From UBA1930 sp943371535 (lineage in GTDB: Bacteria; Bacteroidota; Bacteroidia; Chitinophagales; Chitinophagaceae), in assembly GCA_943371535.1 (NCBI GenBank), contig CALRVE020000051.1, positions 1-22,886 on the forward strand: a stretch of DNA of 22,886 bases, given 5' to 3'. The notes below the pieces were generated by a model, which saw only the letters and a list, made by a program, of their open reading frames with translations, ran no database searches and was not told the origin of the DNA. This document shows, one piece after another, positions 1 to 6,975 of this stretch. Positions within the stretch are counted from its first letter, which is position 1, and each line of letters starts with the position of its first letter. The translations under genes were made by a program, and so were the position numbers.

Positions 1-782
1 ATAATACTGCTGTTCTTATTCAAAAACCAATGGGTAACGATTATGCTGAAGCCAAAGAAATTTTGGATTTAACACAATCTAAAAACATGGTAGCTGCCAT
101 TAACTTTCAGTTAAGGTATGCACCTTATATTCAAGCAGCAAAGCAAATAATTGAGCAAGAAAATTTTGGAACTATTTGCGATATTGAAGTGCATGTAAAT
201 GTGCATACACCTTGGGATTTATGGACTTTTATGCACGGTATGCCAAGGCTTGAAATACTCTATCACAGCATTCATTATGTTGATTTGATACGTTACTTTT
301 TAGGCAATCCCAAAAGCATGTATGCAAAAACAGTAAAGCATCCGGCAATGAAAGAATTGGCATCTGTTCGTACCAATATTATCATGGATTATGGTGATAT
401 GGTTCGTGCAAATATTCTTACCAATCATTGTCATCAATTTGGGTACCAAAATCAACAATCATACATAAAATTTGAAGGCACAAAAGGAGCAATTAAAATT
501 AATTTAGGTGTATTGATTGATTACCCTCGTGGAGTACCAGATAAGTTTGAGTATATTATTATGGAAGAAAACAAACAACCTGAGTGGAAGCAAATGAATA
601 TAGAAGGTGGTTGGTTTCCACATGCTTTTATTGGTAGTATGAGTGAGGTGATGAAAGCATTAGATGGTGTAATTACTAAGCCAAACAATAGTGTGGAAGA
701 TTGTATTGATACAATGGCATGTGTAGAAGCAGCATATAGAAGTAGTGCAAATAGTGGTATTAAATTAAGTGATATTCAATAG
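1..782 (+). CDS. Gfo/Idh/MocA-family oxidoreductase, 5'-truncated
   Basis: This is the C-terminal part of an NAD(P)-dependent sugar oxidoreductase. The reading frame is open from base 3, so the gene begins outside the window and about 100 residues of Rossmann fold are missing. The first codons read NTAVLIQKPMG, which corresponds to the family EKP motif with Gln replacing Glu. The lysine is kept. Further on, the IHYVD segment (codons 270-284) supplies the conserved His and Asp of the HxxD-type catalytic motif. The rest is the usual alpha/beta substrate and dimerisation domain. No signal peptide can be judged, but the family is cytoplasmic. The stop lies 1 base before the next ATG, so it is co-transcribed with the pectate lyase gene. 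By context it could oxidise a sugar released from pectin, but the substrate cannot be read from the sequence. Confidence 0.9.
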   Translation, partial: NTAVLIQKPMGNDYAEAKEILDLTQSKNMVAAINFQLRYAPYIQAAKQIIEQENFGTICDIEVHVNVHTPWDLWTFMHGMPRLEILYHSIHYVDLIRYFLGNPKSMYAKTVKHPAMKELASVRTNIIMDYGDMVRANILTNHCHQFGYQNQQSYIKFEGTKGAIKINLGVLIDYPRGVPDKFEYIIMEENKQPEWKQMNIEGGWFPHAFIGSMSEVMKALDGVITKPNNSVEDCIDTMACVEAAYRSSANSGIKLSDIQ

Positions 783-783
783 T

Positions 784-2184
784 ATGAAAATGAACATTTG
801 TAATAAAATAGGGTTGATATTGTTTTGTGTATGTACATGTATAAAATTAAATGCACAACCAATAGCATTTCCCAACGCAGAAGGCTTTGGCAAATTTGCA
901 ACAGGTGGTCGTGGTGGTAAAGTAGTTTATGTAAGCAATTTAAATGATGCAGGAGAAGGCAGTTTTCGTTGGGCTTTAGAACAATTTCCTAACGAACCAT
1001 TGACTGTTCTTTTTAAAGTTGCAGGAGTGATTGATTTAAAATCCAAAGTTCAAATTAAGCGTTCCAACTTAACCATTGCTGGTCAATCAGCCCCTGGCGA
1101 TGGCATTTGTTTTACAGGCAATTCATTGATTGTAAATGGGGCATCCTCAAAAGGCAATCATGGCAATATCATTATTCGTTTTATTCGTTCTCGTCCGGGT
1201 GGTACAGATAAAAAAGGTCTCTATGGTTTTGATATGGAAAACTGTCACGATGTAATCATAGATCATTGCAGTTTTAGTTGGGCCAATGAAGAATGTGCCG
1301 CTTTATACGATACTAAAAACACCACTGTACAATGGTGTATGGTGAGTGAAGGTTTGTATGATGCTGGTCATGCAAAAGGAAACCGTTCCTATGGTGGTGT
1401 TTGGGGCGGACAGTTTGCTTCTTATCATCATAACCTCATTGCTCACCAAGCTAGCCGAACTGTTCGTTTTGGAGGAGCAAGGGCACATGATACATTGGCT
1501 TATTTTGATTACAGAAATAACGTAATATATAATTGGGCAAAGAAAAATTCTGCCTATGGTGGAGAAATACAAATTAAGGGTGCAGTAGCTAAAATAAACA
1601 TCATTAACAATTATTATAAACCAGGACCAGCAACACCAGAGGGATCTTATTTTGCAGAAGTGAATCACAATGAAAAGTTGAATGAAATTACCAAGTGGTA
1701 CTTAAGTGGTAATATCATGGAAGGTAATAAATCAATTACTAAAAATAATTTTGATGGATTAAATTTTTTAGTGCCAAGTATTTCAAACGAAGCAAAAGCC
1801 AATGAAGCATTTAGCATTGAACATCCAATAAAAACACAGTCTGCAAAAGATGCATTCAAAATAGTTCTTAAATATGCAGGAGCTTATTTACCTGTTAGAG
1901 ATGCAGTTGACACAAGAGTAATTAATGAAACAAAAACTGGTACTGCAACTGGAATGGGTAAACTGGGTAAGTTGGGAATTATCGATATGCCAAGTGCTGT
2001 TGGAGGTTTGCCTGAATATAAATCAACCAAAATAATTGTAGATACTGATGAAGATGGAATGCCAGATGATTGGGAAATCAAGAATAATTTAAATCCCAAA
2101 GATGCAAGCGATAGAAATAAAGTGGATAAAGATGGATACACCATGCTGGAAAAATATTTGAATGAATTGGTGAAAATAGAATAG
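784..2184 (+). CDS. Pectate lyase, polysaccharide lyase family 1, secreted
   Basis: This 466-residue protein is predicted to cleave polygalacturonate by beta-elimination. I take ATG 784 as the start because a signal peptide ending KLNAQ follows directly. An in-frame GTG at 769 only overlaps the previous gene. The mature protein opens with FPNAEGFGKFATGGRGGKV, typical of Bacteroidota PL1 lyases. The right-handed beta-helix then shows VIIDHCSFSWANE, matching the conserved WiDH-type strand, and AHQASRTVRFGG, which carries the likely catalytic arginine. From about residue 420 a DTDEDGMPDDWE motif looks like a calcium-binding thrombospondin type 3 or dockerin-like repeat. No lipobox or T9SS tail is visible, so a periplasmic location is most likely. 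It follows the oxidoreductase by 1 base. A 311-base repeat-rich gap comes after it. Confidence 0.9.
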   Translation: MKMNICNKIGLILFCVCTCIKLNAQPIAFPNAEGFGKFATGGRGGKVVYVSNLNDAGEGSFRWALEQFPNEPLTVLFKVAGVIDLKSKVQIKRSNLTIAGQSAPGDGICFTGNSLIVNGASSKGNHGNIIIRFIRSRPGGTDKKGLYGFDMENCHDVIIDHCSFSWANEECAALYDTKNTTVQWCMVSEGLYDAGHAKGNRSYGGVWGGQFASYHHNLIAHQASRTVRFGGARAHDTLAYFDYRNNVIYNWAKKNSAYGGEIQIKGAVAKINIINNYYKPGPATPEGSYFAEVNHNEKLNEITKWYLSGNIMEGNKSITKNNFDGLNFLVPSISNEAKANEAFSIEHPIKTQSAKDAFKIVLKYAGAYLPVRDAVDTRVINETKTGTATGMGKLGKLGIIDMPSAVGGLPEYKSTKIIVDTDEDGMPDDWEIKNNLNPKDASDRNKVDKDGYTMLEKYLNELVKIE

Positions 2185-2190
2185 AAATTT

Positions 2191-2287
2191 TTGGGTGACC
2201 AGCTGAAGAATAAACATGAAGCTTCAGTGGCGTCGCTCCATTCAAGTGAAGAATATAAATTGGGCATTTATCAAAGCGTAGATTTTA
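2191..2287 (+). repeat. Dispersed repeat, copy A
   Basis: This segment aligns over its whole length with 16152-16269. Shared blocks are CAGCTGAA, AGCTTCAGT, CTCCATTCAA and AAAGCGTAGATTT in the same order. Copy A lacks about 25 bases present in the other copy between AGCTTCAGT and CTCCATTCAA. It begins just after the pectate lyase stop. It is probably non-coding, although a spurious antisense ORF crosses it. Confidence 0.75.
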
Positions 2288-2495
2288 GAAATAAATTTTG
2301 CTTTTATGCTCTTTAAACATTCGCACTTTACACCAGTACTTGCATAAGCTGCCTTTTTTTATCAGGTTATGCTTTAAGCATGATTGAAAAAATGCGAAGC
2401 ATATTTTTTCAAAGAAGCGAATGGAGTGCCGTTGCAAGTACGAAGCCTTACGGCTTGAGTCAAAGAGTTTAAAAAAGAATTTAATCAAACAATTC
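2288..2495. other. Repeat-rich intergenic region upstream of the large glycosidase
   Basis: No gene is supported here. Two imperfect hairpins are visible: TTGAAAAAATGC (2384-2395) pairs with GCATATTTTTTCAA (2399-2412), and AAGCC/GGCTT pairs across TTAC at 2443-2456. The word GCGAATGGAGTGCC near 2417 is the reverse complement of a CTCCATTC block related to the one in the neighbouring repeat, so this looks like a mosaic of repeat remnants. The upstream reading frame of the next gene runs through it (ATG 2421), but that extension looks like read-through of repeat DNA. A promoter probably lies here, but I could not pick one out. Confidence 0.5.
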
Positions 2496-5249
2496 ATGAA
2501 CAGTTCAAGTAAAATATTTTTATTCATTATCTTATTGTTTAGTGCAAGCTTTTCTTTTGCACAAAAAAAGGATACTGTATTTGTTTTTATTGCACCAGAA
2601 GTTTCATCTAAAATGAATAGTACTCCTAGAATAAAATTTGGAGTTGAAAAATTATTGCAAGCGATTAATGCAAACGGCTATATAGGCAAAGCTACTTCTC
2701 TAAGACCTGAAAAAAGAAAAGTTACTCTAATCGATATAGTGAAGCAATCCAAGGAATACTGTGTTGATTGTCCTATGAAGAAAGAAGGATTTGCTATAAA
2801 CTCCTTTACAAATTATAAGAATAGTATTGGTATAACTGTTTTTGCAAACGATGCTTCTGGGTTTTTATATGGGTGTTTGGCTTTAGTAGATAGTATCAAT
2901 TTTCACGGAAAAATCCCCAAAACCATAAATGTGGCTGATTCACCCCAAATGGTCATGAGAGGCACATGCATCGGCATTCAAAAACCTTATTATTTACCTG
3001 GCAGACATGTGTACGAATACCCCTACACACCTGAAACATTTCCTTGGTTGTACGATAAACAAATGTGGGTGCAATATTTAGATTCATTGGTAGAAAATAG
3101 AATGAACTCATTGTACTTATGGAACGGGCATCCATTTGCTTCATTGGTTAGGTTAAAAGATTATCCTTATGCAGTTGAAGTAAGCGAAGCCACTTTCAAA
3201 AAAAATGAAGAGATCTACCAATTCATTACAGAAGAAGCAGATAAACGTGGCATCTGGGTAATACAAATGTTTTACAACATTTTTGTTTCAAAGCCTTTTG
3301 CAGAGCATCACAATATTAAAACGCAGGATAGAAACCGACCTATCATTCCACTCATTGCAGATTATACCAGAAAATCAATTGCAGCTTTTGTAGAAAAATA
3401 TCCCAACGTTGGGTTAATGGTTTGTTTAGGTGAAGCAATGGAAGGTGTTGGTCAAGATGATATTGATTGGTTTACAAAAACCATTATTCCTGGGGTGAAA
3501 GATGGCTTACAAGCATTAGGCAAAACCGAAGAACCTCCCATTGTGTTAAGAGCTCATGATGTAGATGCTCCTGCTGTAATTAAAGCCAGTAAAGGGTTGT
3601 ACAGCAATCTCTATACAGAAGCTAAATTTAATGGCGAAGCATTAACTACTTATGAGCCTCGTGGTACTTGGGCTGAGTTGCATAGAACATTGGCATCACT
3701 AGGTTCTATGCAAATTGAAAATGTACATATTCTTGCCAACTTAGAACCCTTTAGGTATGGAGCAACCAACTTCATTCAGAAGTCGGTACAAGGCATGCTC
3801 AACATCATGCATGGCAAAGGATTGCATTTGTATCCTCAAGCATCTTATTGGGATTTTCCTTACACCGCTGATAGTGTGAAAGGCAAACGTTTATTGCAAA
3901 TAGAACGTGATTGGATTTGGAATAAAGCTTGGGCTCGTTATGCTTGGAATGCAAGTAGAGATAGTTTAGAAGAAGTAAAATATTGGAGTGGTTTATTAAG
4001 CAATAAGTTTGGATGTAGCGAAACTGCATCAAACAATATCTTGAAAGCTTACAACCAAGCTGGTGAAATTTCACCTAAAATTTTAAGAAGATTTGGCATA
4101 ACAGATGGTAATCGTCAAACCATGACATTGGGCATGCTCATGACGCAACTCATCAATCCATATCGTTATGGCCTATTTGATTTATTGTATGATGCTGAAA
4201 GCCCGGTAGGAGAAAAACTAATTGAATATGCAGAAAAAGAATGGAAACACGAACCACATATTGGTGAAACACCTACACAAATTATTAAAGAAATAAAAGA
4301 ACATGGTAGGCTTGCTGTTCTTGATATTCAAGCAGCAAAACCATTTGTAAAAAATAATCAAGAAGAATTTGCAAGAATCGAAAACGATATGTATTGCCAT
4401 GAAGCAATGGCCAATCATTATGCAGAAAAAGCACAAGCTGCTTTACATGTATTGCGTTATAAGTATTCTAATGATATCAAAGATCTTGAAACAGCATTGT
4501 CTTTTTTACAACAAAGTTTAGTTAGCTATAAAAGATTGGTTGTCTTAACCAAAGGCAGGTATCTCTATGCCAATAGCATGCAAACAGCACAAAGAAAAAT
4601 ACCCATTCGTGGTGTAGATGGTACATTTAAAACCTGGGCTGAAGTGTTAATTCCTTTTGAAAAAGAATTGGCACATTTCAAGCATAAGATTGATTCATTA
4701 AAGAATAATCCTTCTAAGCCAAATAACGAAGTAAGAGTATTAAAAAATGAAATCATCACATTGAAAGAATTGGAAAATCAATTCTATTCTATTAATGAAA
4801 ATTCAAACCCATTTACTGATAGCAGTTTTACTATTACTGCATTTGCCAAGGAGCTAAAAGGTTTGCAAGGCATTCAGTTTTCATTTCAACAACAAATGAA
4901 GAATGGAACATCGATTACTTTCTCTAATTCAAATCCTATAAAAGTATTGGTTGGTTTCTTTAACAAAAAAGAAACAGCATATTTAAAAGCACCAGAATTA
5001 GAAACAGATGCTAGTGCCAACGATTATGGACAGTCTGAAACAAAAATTGCAAATGGGTTAATCATAAAAGGCTTACCACCAATTAACATACATACTTATT
5101 CTTTTAAAGCAGGAACAAATACATTGACGTTGGCTAAAGGTGCTTGCGTAATTGTAGGATTTATTAATGCTAATGATACGATGCCCTTATATGATGCAGG
5201 CTTAACTGAAAAAGGAATGAAGAAAGAAATTGATTGGTTATTTGAATAA
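2496..5249 (+). CDS. Large exported TIM-barrel glycoside hydrolase, candidate GH138 (alpha-galacturonidase-like)
   Basis: This 917-residue protein starts at ATG 2496, because a clean signal peptide (MNSSSKIFLFIILLFSA, cleaved at FAQ) begins there. The 25 codons upstream are repeat-derived. After the signal is an alpha/beta domain of about 120 residues (FVFIAPE, then GVEKLLQAI) like the non-catalytic N-terminal domain of GH67, GH20 and GH115 enzymes. A TIM barrel begins near residue 152 (RGTCIGIQKPYYLPGR) and runs to about 470. It is followed by a helical part and a C-terminal beta-sandwich from about 775. Candidate catalytic acids are E313 (CLGEAMEG) and E375 or E380 (YTEAKFNGEAL). The size and layout suggest GH138, the family removing alpha-linked galacturonate from RG-II chain A, but I recognise this from architecture and context rather than a diagnostic motif. 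A GH67/GH115-like glucuronidase is the alternative. Confidence 0.6.
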   Translation: MNSSSKIFLFIILLFSASFSFAQKKDTVFVFIAPEVSSKMNSTPRIKFGVEKLLQAINANGYIGKATSLRPEKRKVTLIDIVKQSKEYCVDCPMKKEGFAINSFTNYKNSIGITVFANDASGFLYGCLALVDSINFHGKIPKTINVADSPQMVMRGTCIGIQKPYYLPGRHVYEYPYTPETFPWLYDKQMWVQYLDSLVENRMNSLYLWNGHPFASLVRLKDYPYAVEVSEATFKKNEEIYQFITEEADKRGIWVIQMFYNIFVSKPFAEHHNIKTQDRNRPIIPLIADYTRKSIAAFVEKYPNVGLMVCLGEAMEGVGQDDIDWFTKTIIPGVKDGLQALGKTEEPPIVLRAHDVDAPAVIKASKGLYSNLYTEAKFNGEALTTYEPRGTWAELHRTLASLGSMQIENVHILANLEPFRYGATNFIQKSVQGMLNIMHGKGLHLYPQASYWDFPYTADSVKGKRLLQIERDWIWNKAWARYAWNASRDSLEEVKYWSGLLSNKFGCSETASNNILKAYNQAGEISPKILRRFGITDGNRQTMTLGMLMTQLINPYRYGLFDLLYDAESPVGEKLIEYAEKEWKHEPHIGETPTQIIKEIKEHGRLAVLDIQAAKPFVKNNQEEFARIENDMYCHEAMANHYAEKAQAALHVLRYKYSNDIKDLETALSFLQQSLVSYKRLVVLTKGRYLYANSMQTAQRKIPIRGVDGTFKTWAEVLIPFEKELAHFKHKIDSLKNNPSKPNNEVRVLKNEIITLKELENQFYSINENSNPFTDSSFTITAFAKELKGLQGIQFSFQQQMKNGTSITFSNSNPIKVLVGFFNKKETAYLKAPELETDASANDYGQSETKIANGLIIKGLPPINIHTYSFKAGTNTLTLAKGACVIVGFINANDTMPLYDAGLTEKGMKKEIDWLFE

Positions 5250-5261
5250 TTGAACAAAATG

Positions 5262-5333
5262 GCTCACAAATTTACACAGATTATCACAGAACAATGAGCA
5301 ACAATCTGAGAAAATTTGTGAAAATCCGTGAGC
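5262..5333. repeat. Imperfect palindromic repeat upstream of the polygalacturonase
   Basis: Two 28-base arms, 5262-5289 and 5306-5333, are inverted copies matching at 22 of 28 positions by my hand alignment. The outermost 6 bases are perfect: GCTCAC and GTGAGC. A 16-base loop separates them. The words ACACAGATTATCACAG and AAAATTTGTGAAAATC are typical of dispersed repeats in Bacteroidota genomes. It lies entirely between the two genes if the polygalacturonase starts at ATG 5349. Confidence 0.8.
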
Positions 5334-5348
5334 AAAAAAGAAACTACA

Positions 5349-6899
5349 ATGAAAAAAATATTCATCTTACTACTTGTATGCTTAATAACAAATCTTCATG
5401 CCCAAGATTACTATAACGTACTAAAGTTTGGTGCAAAAAACGATAGTAGCAAGCTTGCAACCAAAGCAATTGCAAAAGCCATTGATGCCGCAAGTAAAAA
5501 GGGTGGAGGCACTGTTTTTTTTCCAGCAGGGAAATATTTAACTGGTGCAATTCATCTTAAAAGCAATATAACCATTCTTCTAGATGCTGGAGCAGAGCTA
5601 CATTTTAGCGATAATTTTGATGATTATTTGCCAATGGTAGAAAGTCGTTATGAAGGTGTTGATGTAACCAGTTTCTCTCCTTTATTCTATGCATATAAAG
5701 CAGAAAATATTGCTATTAAAGGTCGTGGACTTATTAATGGTCATGGAAAAAAATGGTGGGACTTTGTAGAAGGGTATAAAAAAGATCAACCAAGAAGTAA
5801 ATGGCAGTATATGTTCGATTCGTTAAATAAAAACATTTTATTGCCCGATGATCCTGCACAAATGAAACGTGGCTTTCTTCGTCCACCTTTTATACAACCC
5901 ATGTACTGCAAGAATATTTTGATTGAAGGTATTACCATTATCAATTCTCCTTTCTGGACGGTAAATCCAGAATTCTGTGAAAATGTAACCATCAATGCAG
6001 TAACTATATTTAATCCACATTCGCCCAATACAGATGGCATTAATCCTTCTAGTTGCAAGTATGTACATATCAGCAATTGCCATATTAGTGTTGGTGATGA
6101 TTGTATTACTATTAAGTCTGGTAAAGATATTCCAGGAAGAACCAAAGCTATGCCAGCCGAAAATTATACCATTACCAATTGTACTATGTTATCTGGCCAT
6201 GGTGGTGTGGTAATAGGTAGTGAAATGAGTGGAGATGTAAAAAAAATTACCATTAGTAATTGTGTATTTGATGGCACAGATAGAGGGATAAGGATTAAAT
6301 CTGCAAGAGGTCGTGGTGGTGTTGTAGAAGATATACGTGTAAGCAATATCATTATGAAAAATATCAAGGATCAGGCATTTGTTTTAGACATGCAATATGC
6401 TAAAACAAAAGAAGAACCTGTCTCAGAAAGAACGCCACGTTTTCGCAATATTCGTTACAGTAACATTACCATATTAAATGCAAAAAGTGTAGGTTTTATC
6501 AATGGTTTAGAGGAACTGCCTATTGAAAATATTAGTTTTACAGATATACATGCAGATGCCGAAAATGGCTTCACCATTCAAAAAGCAACAGGCATATCTT
6601 TTCATAATGTGCAAATCAATACAAGCAAAGGAGCTTCTTTTAAAATTAATGATGCTAGTAATATTGAACTTGATAATGTAAAGAGTGAAAAGCCTATATC
6701 CAATGTACCTGTTATTAGTTTAACCAATGTGTTAGATGCTTACATTCACAATTCTTGGGCAGCAAAAAATACAGATATCTTTCTACAAATAAAAGGAAGC
6801 CAAACCAAAAATATCATTCTTAAATACAACAACTTCTTAAATGCACTAAAACCTTTAGTGAAGGAAGATGATGTAAAGGAAAATATAATAGTAGAATAA
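5349..6899 (+). CDS. Polygalacturonase, glycoside hydrolase family 28, secreted
   Basis: This 516-residue enzyme hydrolyses alpha-1,4-galacturonosyl linkages. ATG 5349 starts a signal peptide MKKIFILLLVCLITNLHA followed by Gln. The in-frame GTG at 5328 falls inside the palindromic repeat and is rejected. The mature N-terminus YYNVLKFGAKND and GGGTVFFPAGKYLTGAI are standard for the family's beta-helix. All catalytic motifs are intact: NTDGIN with D229, GDDCITIKSG with D250 and D251, SGHGGVVIGSEMSG with H284, and RGIRIKS with R315 and K317. The first 200 residues hold an insertion (WDFVEGYKK to the PPFIQP segment) like that of exo-acting or oligosaccharide-processing GH28 enzymes, so exo-action is more likely than endo. 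No lipobox is present. The GH95 frame begins 4 bases after the stop, which suggests an operon. Confidence 0.95.
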   Translation: MKKIFILLLVCLITNLHAQDYYNVLKFGAKNDSSKLATKAIAKAIDAASKKGGGTVFFPAGKYLTGAIHLKSNITILLDAGAELHFSDNFDDYLPMVESRYEGVDVTSFSPLFYAYKAENIAIKGRGLINGHGKKWWDFVEGYKKDQPRSKWQYMFDSLNKNILLPDDPAQMKRGFLRPPFIQPMYCKNILIEGITIINSPFWTVNPEFCENVTINAVTIFNPHSPNTDGINPSSCKYVHISNCHISVGDDCITIKSGKDIPGRTKAMPAENYTITNCTMLSGHGGVVIGSEMSGDVKKITISNCVFDGTDRGIRIKSARGRGGVVEDIRVSNIIMKNIKDQAFVLDMQYAKTKEEPVSERTPRFRNIRYSNITILNAKSVGFINGLEELPIENISFTDIHADAENGFTIQKATGISFHNVQINTSKGASFKINDASNIELDNVKSEKPISNVPVISLTNVLDAYIHNSWAAKNTDIFLQIKGSQTKNIILKYNNFLNALKPLVKEDDVKENIIVE

Positions 6900-6901
6900 T
6901 T

Positions 6902-6975
6902 TTATGGGACGAGCAACAGAACATAGGTCAGCACCAGTACAGCCTGTGCTGAGCGTAGTCGAAGCATCGCACTCT
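6902..6975 (+). repeat. Dispersed repeat, copy C, at the 5' end of the GH95 frame
   Basis: This stretch resembles the first half of the repeat at 16152. Both begin GGGACGAGCA and then GAACA, and both carry a TGAGC-TAGTCGAAG block followed by ACTC. The only upstream ATG of the GH95 reading frame (6904) is part of this repeat. Confidence 0.6.

Noticed and set aside
1303..2267. Three antisense ORFs opposite the pectate lyase gene
   Set aside because: They are shadows of the strongly supported PL1 gene, with no recognisable domain. One also crosses the repeat downstream.
2421..2495. Upstream start ATG 2421 for the large glycosidase
   Set aside because: The extra 25 residues derive from repeat DNA and would put a highly charged stretch before a good signal peptide starting at 2496.
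5328..5348. GTG 5328 as the polygalacturonase start
   Set aside because: It lies inside the palindromic repeat. ATG 5349 gives a standard signal peptide.
5362..6367. Four antisense ORFs inside the GH28 gene
   Set aside because: They overlap all the catalytic motifs of GH28 on the other strand, and their translations look like low-complexity shadow protein.
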